Source of the DNA: Candidatus Zixiibacteriota bacterium
GTDB lineage: Bacteria > Zixibacteria > MSB-5A5 > GN15 > FEB-12
Length of the DNA stretch: 55,199 nt
Reading direction: 5' to 3'
Assembly (NCBI GenBank): GCA_028715215.1
Contig: JAQUSF010000008.1
Span: forward strand, 1-55,199
The position numbers and the translations under genes were made by a program. Positions 7,245 through 16,278 of this stretch are shown piece after piece (within the stretch, counting starts at the first letter, position 1; the number at the start of each line of letters is the position of its first letter). The notes beneath the pieces were generated by a model that was not told where the DNA came from, did not search any database, and saw nothing but the letters and a program-made list of their open reading frames with translations.

Positions 7245-8951
7245 TTGGATAAAAAAACCATACCTCTGGTAATATTGTTGATTGTCATTGTAATTGCCTA
7301 CTGGCCACTGATGGACTATCTTGGCATGACACCCAAACCAAAACCCGAACCAGCTCCCACTGAAATTTCTGATACCACCTTACAATATACCGACACCCAA
7401 CCACAACAACAAGCACCACAACAACTTAATGATTTTAGTGAGCCGACAACAATTTCCCTTGAACAAATTATTCCTGATTCCCTGCCCGCTGATACCATCA
7501 CTGTTGAAACTAATAAATACCTGGTCACCTTGACCAGTCTGGGCGGAGGACCGGTTTCAATCCTTTTAAAGGAATATTTTTATCGTACCGGGGAGCGTAT
7601 TGAGATGATCCCCGAAGCCGGTACCCCGGCAATAGATGCCGTTTTTGGAGGCGGAACCTTTAACACTTCTCGCCTACCTTTTAATTCATCCCTGGCGGCT
7701 GGTCGTTATGATGCTCGGACACAACCGGTTACCGTTACTTATACTTATGACCGCGGCGATGGTGCCCGAATTGTCCGCCGATTGACCTTCTTCCCTGACG
7801 ATTACCACTATAATCTGGCTTTTGAAGTATACGGGCGCGAAAAATTTGGCTTCGAACGCTTGTATAATCTGGTCTGGGAGAATCCCCTCGATGTTACCGA
7901 ACCTAATATCGCCGAGGATTACCAGTCTATGGAAGTAGTGGCGATGATGTCCGGTTCACGCGAGAAACTCGATGATTTCAAGGACGACCGGTTGAATCAG
8001 AGCCTGTCCGGTTATACTACCTGGGGGGGGGTGCGCTCGAAGTATTTTGCGGCGGTTATGATTCCCCTCAATCGCGAGGCCGATGGCGTCTTCGGACGCG
8101 GTTTTAAAACAAAAATTAACACACCTGATGGTAAAATCGAAAAGCGCCAGTTGACTGTCGGGCTGGATATGCCTTTTGCCACGGTGTCCTCATTTGCGGA
8201 TACCTTTACGGTTTTTGTAGGGCCGCTGGATTACCCCCTGATGTCCGAATATGACGTGGACCTTGAGGATATGCTCGATATCGGGACCACCCCGGTTGTC
8301 GGCTGGATAATTAAACCGTTTGCCATTGCCGTCATGTGGATTCTGCCGAGAATGTACGCGGTTATTCCCAATTACGGAATGGTTATAATAATCTTTGCCC
8401 TGCTGGTCAAGTTTATCACGTTGCCATTGTCGATGAAGTCTTTCAAATCGATGAACGCCATGAAAGAGCTTCAACCAAAAATCGAAGAGCTGAAAAAGAA
8501 GCACAAGAAGGACCCCCAGGCGTTGAATCAGGAGATGATGAAACTTTATAAGAAACATGGCGTAAACCCCATGTCCGGGTGCCTGCCGATCCTTCTTCAA
8601 ATGCCGTTGTTTTTTGCCCTTTTCTCGGTTTTCCGCTCGACGATACTTCTACGCGACGCTCCCTTTATCTGGTTCATCAACGACCTTTCGCGTGGTGCCC
8701 AGAGTTTCACTGACCCGTATATTATCCTGGTGTTGCTGATGGTCGCGACGCAGTTTATTTCTCAAAAGCTGACTATGCCGAGCACCCAGCAAAACAAGGC
8801 GCTGTTGTACATCATGCCCCTTTTCATGGGTTTTATATTTTATAAATTCGCCGCCGGGCTGGTCCTCTACTGGACCTGTTTTTCGGCTTTCTCTTTGATT
8901 GATTATTTTCTTTTTAAACGGAAGAAAAATCTCGAAATACAAACCGCCTGA
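7245..8951 (+). CDS. yidC: Membrane protein insertase YidC
   Basis: The 568-residue inner-membrane insertase has the Gram-negative plan: one N-terminal membrane segment (residues 7-22), a large periplasmic domain (about 60-330), then the conserved YidC/Oxa1 core with five membrane segments (about 350-560). The core contains the hydrophilic-groove region GWIIKPFAIAVMWIL and the cytoplasmic loop ELQPKIEELKKKHKKDP. The start is TTG 7245, with AAGGA eight bases upstream. A proline- and glutamine-rich linker (residues 30-60) joins the first helix to the periplasmic domain. The long periplasmic domain supports a diderm organism. Confidence 0.97.
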   Translation: MDKKTIPLVILLIVIVIAYWPLMDYLGMTPKPKPEPAPTEISDTTLQYTDTQPQQQAPQQLNDFSEPTTISLEQIIPDSLPADTITVETNKYLVTLTSLGGGPVSILLKEYFYRTGERIEMIPEAGTPAIDAVFGGGTFNTSRLPFNSSLAAGRYDARTQPVTVTYTYDRGDGARIVRRLTFFPDDYHYNLAFEVYGREKFGFERLYNLVWENPLDVTEPNIAEDYQSMEVVAMMSGSREKLDDFKDDRLNQSLSGYTTWGGVRSKYFAAVMIPLNREADGVFGRGFKTKINTPDGKIEKRQLTVGLDMPFATVSSFADTFTVFVGPLDYPLMSEYDVDLEDMLDIGTTPVVGWIIKPFAIAVMWILPRMYAVIPNYGMVIIIFALLVKFITLPLSMKSFKSMNAMKELQPKIEELKKKHKKDPQALNQEMMKLYKKHGVNPMSGCLPILLQMPLFFALFSVFRSTILLRDAPFIWFINDLSRGAQSFTDPYIILVLLMVATQFISQKLTMPSTQQNKALLYIMPLFMGFIFYKFAAGLVLYWTCFSAFSLIDYFLFKRKKNLEIQTA

Positions 8952-8960
8952 TCATATGCC

Positions 8961-10355
8961 ATGTTGCACCCGGGGAAAAAGATTTCGAGCGACGACGACA
9001 CCATCGTCGCCGTTATCACCCCGCCCGGTGAGGGCGGGATTGCCGCTTTGCGCCTGGCCGGAAAAAAGAGCCTGGCATTGTTATTGCGATTTTTCCAGCC
9101 GGCTCACGCCAAAAAAATTAAATTTAGTCCATTTTTACTGCGTTATGGATTCTTTCAATCCACCGAAGGCGGGATAATCGATGAAATCACGGCGGTGTAT
9201 ATGCCCGAAGGCGAGTCGTACACCGGTCTGGAGCAGGCAGAGATTTTCTGTCATGGCGGATGCCGGGTGGTCCGGGTGATTCTTGATGAACTGGTCAGAG
9301 CCGGTGCTCGCCCGGCTGAACCGGGTGAATTTACCAGGCTGGCTTTCCTCAACGGCCGCATTGACTTGACCCGCGCCGAAGCCGTGGCTGATATGGTTGC
9401 CGCCAGTACCGAGGTATCGCTGAAAGTTTCACGGGAACATCTTCTGGGGACTTTTGCCCGCCATATTGAGAACCTGCGCAACGACTTAATAAAAATTATC
9501 GCCGACCTCGAAGCCTCCATTGATTTTCCCGATGAAGAAATCGTGGCTCCCGAACGGTCAGAACTGCTGGGAGCAATCGATGATATTCTCGCTAAACTAA
9601 ATGAACTGGCAATTACTTACACCGGCGGGAAAATAATCAAGGAAGGCTACCAGGTAGCCATCGGCGGCCGTCCCAATGCCGGTAAATCCTCACTTTTTAA
9701 CCGCCTTCTGCGACAGGAACGCGCTCTGGTAACAGCCACAGCAGGTACCACCCGAGATTACCTTTCCGAATGGCTCGACCTCGGTGGGATTGCTGTCAAT
9801 TTAATCGATACCGCCGGTATTCGTGTGGGCGGGAGCACCGTGGAGAAAAGTGGCCGGGAAAAAGCATTAAAAATATTTAAAGATGCTGATTTGATACTCT
9901 GGCTGGTAGACCTCTCAAGCCGGGGCTGGAAAAGTCGCCTTGAAGATGATTTAAAATATCTCGACGGAAAACTTATCATGTTAATAGGCAATAAGATAGA
10001 CCTGGTAAAAGAATTTAAAAAAGACCTTCGAGCGTATCCCGGTATAATACCTGTTTCCTGTCTTGATGGCTCTGGTTTAAAAAAACTAAAAAGCAACCTG
10101 ATAAAAAATATAAATAAAAAAATGCCTGATTTAACTTCAGGAGTAGTAGTGACCTCAGCCCGACATAAACAGAAACTTGAACAGGCAATTGAACATGTAA
10201 AAAGTGCTCGCATGAAACTAGTAGAAGATGAATCTCCGGAATTTACAGCTTTCGATTTGAATCAGGCCACCAGGGCTATTGATGAAATAACTGGAAAAGT
10301 GTATAATGAACAAATACTTGACGAAATTTTCGCCCGGTTTTGTATTGGTAAGTAA
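8961..10355 (+). CDS. mnmE: tRNA modification GTPase MnmE
   Basis: The 464-residue GTPase works with MnmG to make the cmnm5 or nm5 modification of U34 in certain tRNAs. The order is: N-terminal folate-binding domain (APPG-like VITPPGEGGIAALRL), helical domain, and an inserted G domain with GRPNAGKS (236-243), TTRD (263-266), DTAG (283-286) and NKID (344-347). The C-terminal FCIGK (460-464) carries the catalytic cysteine. Length is normal. ATG 8961 lies nine bases after yidC. It precedes mnmG, its functional partner, with a parS-like site between the two. Confidence 0.97.
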   Translation: MLHPGKKISSDDDTIVAVITPPGEGGIAALRLAGKKSLALLLRFFQPAHAKKIKFSPFLLRYGFFQSTEGGIIDEITAVYMPEGESYTGLEQAEIFCHGGCRVVRVILDELVRAGARPAEPGEFTRLAFLNGRIDLTRAEAVADMVAASTEVSLKVSREHLLGTFARHIENLRNDLIKIIADLEASIDFPDEEIVAPERSELLGAIDDILAKLNELAITYTGGKIIKEGYQVAIGGRPNAGKSSLFNRLLRQERALVTATAGTTRDYLSEWLDLGGIAVNLIDTAGIRVGGSTVEKSGREKALKIFKDADLILWLVDLSSRGWKSRLEDDLKYLDGKLIMLIGNKIDLVKEFKKDLRAYPGIIPVSCLDGSGLKKLKSNLIKNINKKMPDLTSGVVVTSARHKQKLEQAIEHVKSARMKLVEDESPEFTAFDLNQATRAIDEITGKVYNEQILDEIFARFCIGK

Positions 10356-10420
10356 TTAATGGACATATTATTTATCCGGGTTAAAAAAAGTGCCGGAATA
10401 ATAACCTGTAATTTTAAATA

Positions 10421-10436
10421 TGTTTCACATGAAACA
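10421..10436. promoter_or_regulatory. parS: parS-like site upstream of mnmG
   Basis: TGTTTCACATGAAACA differs from the consensus parS palindrome TGTTTCACGTGAAACA at one central base. It sits in the mnmE-mnmG gap, 3.4 kb from parB, where ParB would load. Confidence 0.8.
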
Positions 10437-10460
10437 GTCAATTGACCGTATCTTTGCATA

Positions 10461-12332
10461 ATGACAGGCAAAGACTTTGACATAATTGTTGTAGGCGGCG
10501 GCCATGCCGGGGTTGAGGCGGCTCTGGCCGGGGTGCGGATGAACCGGAAGGTAGCTCTGGTTAGTATGGATGCCGCCAAACTGGCCCTCATGTCCTGCAA
10601 CCCGGCGATCGGCGGTATCGGGAAGTCACAGCTGGTCAAGGAAGTAGATGCCCTGGGTGGGATAATGGGGGTAGCTATTGACGTTACCGGAATTCAGTTT
10701 CGTAGATTGAATCTTTCCCGTGGTCCGGCAGTCTGGTCCACCCGTGCCCAGGCCGACCGGAGAGCCTATACCCGTTTTATCTCGGATTTTGTGGCCAACC
10801 AGCGAAATTTAACAGTTATCGAAGCAATTGCCGGTGAAGTTCTCACTGAAAACGGTCGGACAGCCGGAATAAAAACCGAAGACGGTCAGATTCTCACAGC
10901 CCCGGCGGTGATTCTCGCCACCGGAACCTTTTTAGGCGGGCTGATACATATTGGTGAAACAAAAATCCCCTCCGGAAGAATGGGGGAAAAAGCCGCTTAT
11001 CAGCTTTCAGATTCATTAAGAAAGCTGGGTTTTGAAGTTGGTCGGTTGAAAACCGGGACGCCGCCACGCCTTGACGGTGATACCATCGATTGGGATAAAT
11101 GCGAGCTGCAACCCGGAGAGGTGCCTATACCGTTTTTCTCTTATCGTTCATTATATCGCGAGTTTGAACAAACCCCCTGCTATTTGACTCATACCACAGC
11201 CGCCACCAAAGCGTTGATAATAGCTCACCACAAGCGGTCGCCGATTTTTTCCGGCCAGATAAGTTCAACGGGTCCAAGATATTGCCCCTCTATAGAAGAT
11301 AAATTTTTCCGCTTTGCGGATAAGGATACACATCATATTTTCCTTGAACCCGAGGGCAACGGCACCAATGAAATTTATCCCAATGGTTTTTCCACCGCTC
11401 TTCCTGAAGATATTCAGATAAAAGCGGTAAAAACCATAGTTGGGCTGGAAGATGTCAAGGTAACCCGACCGGGCTATGCCATTGAATATGATTATTGCCC
11501 GGCTTACCAGTTGAAACCGTCACTGGAATCGAAGCGACTTCCGGGTTTATTTTTTGCCGGTCAGATAAACGGGACCTCAGGCTACGAGGAAGCCGCCGCC
11601 CAGGGGATTATGGCGGGTATAAATGCCGTTTTATATCTTGAAAAAGAACCTTCTTTTATACTGGACCGTTCCGAGGCTTATATCGGTGTGATGGTCGATG
11701 ACCTCGTGACGCGCTCGACCACGGAACCGTATCGGATGTTTACATCACGGGCTGAGTACCGGCTGACATTGCGAGAAGATAACGCTCGCGACCGCCTGTT
11801 TGAGTACGCCCAAAAATACAAACTAATTGAGACTCAGCACTATAACTCGTTTAAGGAGTTGCAGAAAAATACCCTGGAAGAGATAAAACACCTTGGCAAA
11901 ATCACTCTCAGTGTAAATACCCTGGAAGGATTTAAAGAACGGTTCAGCCGTTCCCGAACGGTCAATTTAAAAAACCTGTTAAAAATGCCGGGAATAGATA
12001 TTGAAACACTTCTTCCCTTGATTGAAAAACATAATGGTTCTTTTTCAGCTAATCCCGAAGTACTCCAGAGGGCGGCAATTTTTATCCGCTATCAGGGCTA
12101 TATTGATAAACAGGCCCGGGAGATTGAAAAATTTAAGAAACTCGAGAGCGAAAAGATACCTGATGACTTTCCCTTTGCTTCTTTAAAAGGGGTCAGGATA
12201 GAAGCTCGGGAAAAGCTTAGGCGTTATCGGCCGGTTTCTTTAGGTCAAGCTTCCCGACTGGAAGGCGTTACCCCCGGCGATATCGCCGTGCTATCGGTAA
12301 TGCTAAAAAAGCATAAGGGAGACAGGAAGTAA
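10461..12332 (+). CDS. mnmG: tRNA uridine-5-carboxymethylaminomethyl modification enzyme MnmG
   Basis: The 623-residue FAD enzyme is the partner of MnmE. The FAD-binding GGGHAG is at residues 12-17, followed by SCNPAIGGIGK, and later the family signatures GPRYCPSIEDK and QINGTSGYEEAAAQG. The C-terminal helical domain contacts MnmE and tRNA. Length is typical (about 620-630). ATG 10461 fits the family start; the ribosome binding site is weak. It is followed after two bases by rsmG, so the two are probably translated together. Confidence 0.97.
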   Translation: MTGKDFDIIVVGGGHAGVEAALAGVRMNRKVALVSMDAAKLALMSCNPAIGGIGKSQLVKEVDALGGIMGVAIDVTGIQFRRLNLSRGPAVWSTRAQADRRAYTRFISDFVANQRNLTVIEAIAGEVLTENGRTAGIKTEDGQILTAPAVILATGTFLGGLIHIGETKIPSGRMGEKAAYQLSDSLRKLGFEVGRLKTGTPPRLDGDTIDWDKCELQPGEVPIPFFSYRSLYREFEQTPCYLTHTTAATKALIIAHHKRSPIFSGQISSTGPRYCPSIEDKFFRFADKDTHHIFLEPEGNGTNEIYPNGFSTALPEDIQIKAVKTIVGLEDVKVTRPGYAIEYDYCPAYQLKPSLESKRLPGLFFAGQINGTSGYEEAAAQGIMAGINAVLYLEKEPSFILDRSEAYIGVMVDDLVTRSTTEPYRMFTSRAEYRLTLREDNARDRLFEYAQKYKLIETQHYNSFKELQKNTLEEIKHLGKITLSVNTLEGFKERFSRSRTVNLKNLLKMPGIDIETLLPLIEKHNGSFSANPEVLQRAAIFIRYQGYIDKQAREIEKFKKLESEKIPDDFPFASLKGVRIEAREKLRRYRPVSLGQASRLEGVTPGDIAVLSVMLKKHKGDRK

Positions 12333-12334
12333 TT

Positions 12335-12949
12335 TTGTTGAATGATAATAACATAAGGTATGACATTGAGCGGGTTTTAAAGGTTTACGACCCGGACAAA
12401 AGATTAGATGAATATTTCCTATTATTGATGGAGGAAAACGAAAAAGTCAATCTTGTTTCACGTGAAACATCGCCTTCCGATTTAAAACGTCTGGCCGCCG
12501 AATCGTTGTTGCCCTGTGAAATCATTGAGCGGGTGCATCCTGATTTTATCGCCGACAGGTACCTTGATATCGGTTCCGGCGGCGGATTGCCGGCTGTCCC
12601 GCTCCTTCTGGCCCACAAGGTGACAGCCGCTGCATTAGTGGAAAGAACGGTCAAGAAAGCTGTCGCGCTGGAAAGAATAGTAAAAAAACTGCAGTTGCAT
12701 GCTCGGGTTGTAGCAAAAAATTTTGAAGAGGCGGTTTTCGATAAAACCTTCAACCTGATTACCCTGCGCTATATAAAACTGACCGACGCCCTTTTGAAAA
12801 AAATATTTATCAATCTTTCGTTGGGTGGTTTTTTCGTTTATTATGCTCCGACCGAGCTGGAAACTTATAAAAATCTCTCCCGAACCTTCCAATATTCGTC
12901 AACCGAAGATGCTGTTGTTAAAAGTCTTACCCTGTATCAAAAAAAATAA
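12335..12949 (+). CDS. rsmG: 16S rRNA (guanine-527 N7)-methyltransferase RsmG
   Basis: The 204-residue SAM-dependent methyltransferase has motif I LDIGSGGGLPAVPL near residue 73 and an NLVSRET segment of the type common in this family. TTG 12335 follows AGGAAG and begins two bases after the mnmG stop. The product is slightly shorter than most RsmG proteins because of a reduced C-terminus. A perfect parS site is embedded in its coding sequence and encodes the conserved VSRET residues. Confidence 0.93.
   Translation: MLNDNNIRYDIERVLKVYDPDKRLDEYFLLLMEENEKVNLVSRETSPSDLKRLAAESLLPCEIIERVHPDFIADRYLDIGSGGGLPAVPLLLAHKVTAAALVERTVKKAVALERIVKKLQLHARVVAKNFEEAVFDKTFNLITLRYIKLTDALLKKIFINLSLGGFFVYYAPTELETYKNLSRTFQYSSTEDAVVKSLTLYQKK
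12454..12469. promoter_or_regulatory. parS: Perfect parS site inside rsmG
   Basis: TGTTTCACGTGAAACA, the exact 16-bp palindrome bound by ParB. It lies 1.3 kb upstream of parB and in frame encodes residues of the VSRET motif of RsmG. Confidence 0.95.
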
Positions 12950-13035
12950 AAATATATTTCTAATTTTAGTTGCTTCCGCTATAGCGACCATATAAAATGG
13001 TGGCACCTGGAAAATGATATGACAAGGAGTGTCGT

Positions 13036-13794
13036 TTGGGAAAAGTAATTGCGATCGTCAACCAGAAAGGCGGGGTGGGGAAAACCACCACCGCCGTCAA
13101 TTTAAGCTCCTGTCTGGCGGCGGCTGAGAAAAAAACCCTGCTGGTCGATATGGACCCGCAGGCCAACTCCACCAGCGGGGTTGGTTTCGACAAGCATAAA
13201 ATAGAGTCGTCCATCTACGATGTCCTGATCGGGCGGAAAAATCTCAGCGCGGTCATCCGGCCCACCGAGCTCGGCTTTCTCAATATCGTACCGTCGTCGA
13301 TTTCCCTGGTCGGCGCCGAGGTGGAGCTGGTGGGGATGCTTTCGCGGGAGACACGCCTGAAAAGCAGTCTGGCCCCGATAGTGGATAACTATGACTATAT
13401 TATCATCGATTGCCCGCCCTCGCTTGGCCTGCTGACCATCAACACCCTCACCGCCGCCGGTTCGATTATTATTCCCATCCAGTGCGAATATTATGCCCTG
13501 GAAGGTTTGAGCCAGTTGATGAACACCGTCAAGCTGGTTCAGCAGCATCTTAACCGGGAACTCAAGATCGAGGGTGTGCTCCTGACCATGTTCGACAGCC
13601 GCCTTAACCTGTCCCGGCAGGTATCCGAGGAGGTGCGGAAATATTTCGAGAACAAGGTTTACCGGACGGTCATTGCCCGCAACGTGCGCCTGTCGGAGGC
13701 GCCGTCGTTCGGCAAACCGATTATTCTATATGATATTCTGTCCACCGGGGCGGAGAACTACATGTCCCTGACAAAAGAGGTAATGGCACAATGA
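13036..13794 (+). CDS. parA: Chromosome partitioning ATPase ParA (Soj)
   Basis: The 252-residue deviant-Walker ATPase binds nucleoid DNA and moves ParB-parS complexes. Walker A KGGVGKTT is at residues 11-18, the Walker B region is [13 protein letters not shown], and the switch region is near [14 protein letters not shown] 13036 has AAGGAG seven to eight bases upstream. It overlaps parB by four bases (ATGA), so the pair is translationally coupled. The short N-terminus without a helix-turn-helix is of the chromosomal type. Confidence 0.96.
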   Translation: MGKVIAIVNQKGGVGKTTTAVNLSSCLAAAEKKTLLVDMDPQANSTSGVGFDKHKIESSIYDVLIGRKNLSAVIRPTELGFLNIVPSSISLVGAEVELVGMLSRETRLKSSLAPIVDNYDYIIIDCPPSLGLLTINTLTAAGSIIIPIQCEYYALEGLSQLMNTVKLVQQHLNRELKIEGVLLTMFDSRLNLSRQVSEEVRKYFENKVYRTVIARNVRLSEAPSFGKPIILYDILSTGAENYMSLTKEVMAQ

Positions 13795-14639
13795 GCAAAC
13801 TGGTTTTGGGCAAGGGCCTGGGCGCCCTGATTCCCGGTGATGAAACTTCGCCGGGTGAAGCCGTTAATTACAAAATGGTACCGCTTGACCAGATTAGGGC
13901 CAACCCGATGCAGCCGCGGCGGGATTTCAACGAGGAACGTCTTCGGGAACTGGCCGATTCCTTCAAAATCAACGGCATCATGCAGCCGCTGGTGGTGAAA
14001 AAAAGCGACGGCGGTTACGCTGTTATCGCCGGCGAACGTCGTTTCCGCGCCGCCCGGATGGCCGGGCTGGAAAAAGTGCCGGTGGTGATTCTGGAAGAAA
14101 TCGATAATACCCGCATGCTGGAGATGGCGCTGGTGGAGAATATCCAGCGTGAAAACCTCAACCCGCTGGAACTGGCTGAGGCTTATCGCCGCCTGATTGA
14201 CCAGTGTCATTTGACCCAGAACGACCTGGCCTCAAGACTCGGCAAGAGCCGCGCGGCCGTGGCTAACCAGTTGCGGCTTCTGAATCTGCCCGAGTCGGTG
14301 CAGGATCTCGTTCGCGACAGCCGGTTGACCGAGGGCCATGCCCGGGCAATTTTGACGATGACTTCGGAGAAAGAAATGCTCGCAATGGCCGATAGTATAA
14401 TTAACCATACGCTTTCGGTGCGCCAGGTGGAAAAGGCAGTCCGGCATCAGAAAAAAAGACGCCTGGTCCCGAAAAAGAAATTGCCGGAGCTGATGGAAAT
14501 TGAAAACTATTTGAAACAGCTTTTGGGTACCGCGGTGAAAATCACTCCCGGTCTCAAACGCGGAAAAATTGAAATTGAATACTACGGCAATGAGGACCTG
14601 GAAAGACTGCTGGAAATATTTCAGAGTCTGAAAAAATAG
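13791..14639 (+). CDS. parB: Chromosome partitioning protein ParB (Spo0J)
   Basis: The 282-residue CTP-dependent clamp loads at parS. It shows the N-terminal ParA-interaction segment ([10 protein letters not shown]), NPMQPRRDF, the CTP-binding [12 protein letters not shown], the [17 protein letters not shown] box, and the helix-turn-helix [20 protein letters not shown] for parS binding. A C-terminal dimerisation domain closes the protein. Two parS sites are seen upstream in cis. The M23 peptidase gene starts two bases after the stop, so parAB, the peptidase and the bactofilin probably form one transcript. Confidence 0.96.
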   Translation: MSKLVLGKGLGALIPGDETSPGEAVNYKMVPLDQIRANPMQPRRDFNEERLRELADSFKINGIMQPLVVKKSDGGYAVIAGERRFRAARMAGLEKVPVVILEEIDNTRMLEMALVENIQRENLNPLELAEAYRRLIDQCHLTQNDLASRLGKSRAAVANQLRLLNLPESVQDLVRDSRLTEGHARAILTMTSEKEMLAMADSIINHTLSVRQVEKAVRHQKKRRLVPKKKLPELMEIENYLKQLLGTAVKITPGLKRGKIEIEYYGNEDLERLLEIFQSLKK

Positions 14640-14641
14640 TT

Positions 14642-15433
14642 ATGGAACGTAAAAGCCGCTATGTGACGATAATGCTGGTCCCCGAAGGGACTGAGAGCCG
14701 CCGGGGCTGGCGCATAAGGCAATGGTTGTTAAAACTGCTCGTCGGCGCTTTTATTGTCTTAATTGTCGGGATTATTCTTTTTTTTATTTTTTACGGCCGG
14801 ATGCTCTCCCGGGCGGCTTTGACTGAACAGCTGGAAGAGGAAAACGAGGCTTTGCGAAGGTACCGTTACAAAGTCGAACTGCTGGAGCAGAATCTTATGC
14901 AGGCCAGGGAAGTGGTCAGCCGGATGGCAACGCTGGCCGGTATTGATTACGAATTCCCGGACCTTCCGGATGACTCCACCATTTTCGCCGAACTTGACAA
15001 AACCGGCCTGGCGGTGATTGACCGTCCGACGGGCACGGATTTCAGCCTGCCGGTCGGTCTGCCTTTGCAGGGTTTTATCAGCCAGGAGTTTGTGGTTGAT
15101 GACAGCGACCACTACCATCCGGGAGTGGATATTGCCTGTGCTGTCGGCACGCCGGTACTGGCCACCGGGTCCGGCCAGGTGGTATATTGTGAATTTGATT
15201 CCACTTATGGCAATATGGTGGTAATCAAACACAACGACAGCGTGACGACCATATATGGACATAATGAAAAAAACCTGGTTCAGATGGGCCAGAAGATACT
15301 GGTGGGCAGCCGCATTGCATTGTCCGGCAATACCGGTAAATCCACCGCACCGCATTTGCATTATGAAATAAGAATTAACAATAAACCAGTAAATCCTATG
15401 GATAATCCGTATGATGAAAAAAACTATCAATAG
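14642..15433 (+). CDS. M23 (LytM-type) peptidoglycan endopeptidase, membrane-anchored
   Basis: The 263-residue protein has an N-terminal membrane anchor (about residues 29-50), a coiled coil (about 58-85), and a C-terminal LytM domain with zinc-site motifs HYHPGVDIA near residue 157 and HLHYEIR near residue 238. Such enzymes cut peptidoglycan crosslinks in the periplasm. It lies directly after parB and overlaps the upstream part of the bactofilin open frame. M23 and bactofilin genes are often adjacent and act together in cell shape. All zinc ligands expected by eye are present, so it looks active. Confidence 0.93.
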   Translation: MERKSRYVTIMLVPEGTESRRGWRIRQWLLKLLVGAFIVLIVGIILFFIFYGRMLSRAALTEQLEEENEALRRYRYKVELLEQNLMQAREVVSRMATLAGIDYEFPDLPDDSTIFAELDKTGLAVIDRPTGTDFSLPVGLPLQGFISQEFVVDDSDHYHPGVDIACAVGTPVLATGSGQVVYCEFDSTYGNMVVIKHNDSVTTIYGHNEKNLVQMGQKILVGSRIALSGNTGKSTAPHLHYEIRINNKPVNPMDNPYDEKNYQ

Positions 15434-15449
15434 CGAGGTGAACGGTTTA

Positions 15450-15839
15450 ATGAATACCATCATCGGTAAGGATACCATCATTACCGGCACCCTTGACGTT
15501 AAGGGAGCGCTGCGGGTCGATGGTACCATCAAGGGAAAGATCCTCTGCTCCGACTGTGTAACGATTGGTGTCACCGGTCTGGTAGAAGCGGACATCGAAG
15601 CCAATACCGCGGTAATTGCCGGTCACATGATCGGTAATGTGGTTACCAAAGAAAAAATCGAATTGCAGGCCAAATGCGAAATGGAAGGCGATATTAAAAC
15701 CAAGTCGCTGGTTATCGAACAGGGAGCGGTTTTTTGCGGCGCCTGCAATATGAAGGGCGGGCAACCGGATTTGGGATTCTTGCCCCCGGAAAAACCTGAA
15801 ACCAAAGAAAAGGTTCTTTTCGACGACAAGAAAAAATAA
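15450..15839 (+). CDS. Bactofilin (polymer-forming cytoskeletal protein)
   Basis: The product is about 129 residues with the repetitive right-handed beta-helix pattern of bactofilins: GTLDVKGALRVDGTIKGKI, then VEADIEANTAVIAGHMIGNV. Bactofilins self-assemble without nucleotide and scaffold cell-wall enzymes and, in some bacteria, ParABS. I prefer ATG 15450 (MNTIIGKDT), with GAGGTG about ten bases upstream, to the in-frame ATG at 15411, which overlaps the M23 gene. It is the last gene of the mnmE-to-bactofilin run. The lysine-rich tail is typical. Confidence 0.92.
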   Translation: MNTIIGKDTIITGTLDVKGALRVDGTIKGKILCSDCVTIGVTGLVEADIEANTAVIAGHMIGNVVTKEKIELQAKCEMEGDIKTKSLVIEQGAVFCGACNMKGGQPDLGFLPPEKPETKEKVLFDDKKK

Positions 15840-16278
15840 TTCACAACCATACGGCATTTGTGGAAAAGTATCGATTTTTGTGGACAAAGCTATAACCTAT
15901 TGTTTAACAACACGATAATGTTGGACTATAACTGACATTCATGGTTGTTTATCCACATAATAACCCTGAATTTAACTTTTTATAGCATTGTCAGTTAAGT
16001 TGCTTATATCAAGTAATAGGTTATATCATATGGATTTTAGTTCTTAGCAAACAACTACTTAACATCGGAATGGGATTGGCTGTTGTTTTATAAAAAGTCA
16101 ATCCCTTTATTTTGGAAGTCCTTGGATAATAAAAACAACTTATTTTCTGATAAGAACCAAAATTATAGGATATTGATTTTCAATAAGATAAATATTATCC
16201 TGAGACCTGACATATTTAACGATAGGATTGTATAAGTTTTAATTGTCAGGTTAACTATTATTGCAACTGGAGGAATGA
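15837..16278. other. oriC: Candidate replication origin (oriC)
   Basis: An AT-rich 440-bp gap between the bactofilin and MoxR genes. It contains a perfect DnaA box TTATCCACA (15949-15957, plus strand), TTTTCCACA (15859-15867, minus), TTGTCCACA (15879-15887, minus) and TAATTCACA (15837-15845, plus). An 11-bp inverted repeat TATAACCTATT / AATAGGTTATA flanks the perfect box (about 15891 and 16015). AT-rich DNA suitable for unwinding follows. The parABS neighbourhood supports an origin-proximal location. No other gap in this window has such a cluster. Unwinding and DnaA binding are inferred. Confidence 0.6.
16205..16251. promoter_or_regulatory. Inverted repeat upstream of the moxR-like gene
   Basis: ACCTGACA (16205-16212) and TGTCAGGT (16244-16251) form a perfect 8-bp inverted repeat with a 31-bp spacer, just upstream of the MoxR gene. 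It may be an operator or belong to the candidate origin; nothing distinguishes these. Confidence 0.3.

Noticed and set aside
9426-9441. Third parS site inside mnmE
   Set aside because: AGTTTCACGGGAACAT keeps the left half of the palindrome but has several mismatches, including in the right half.
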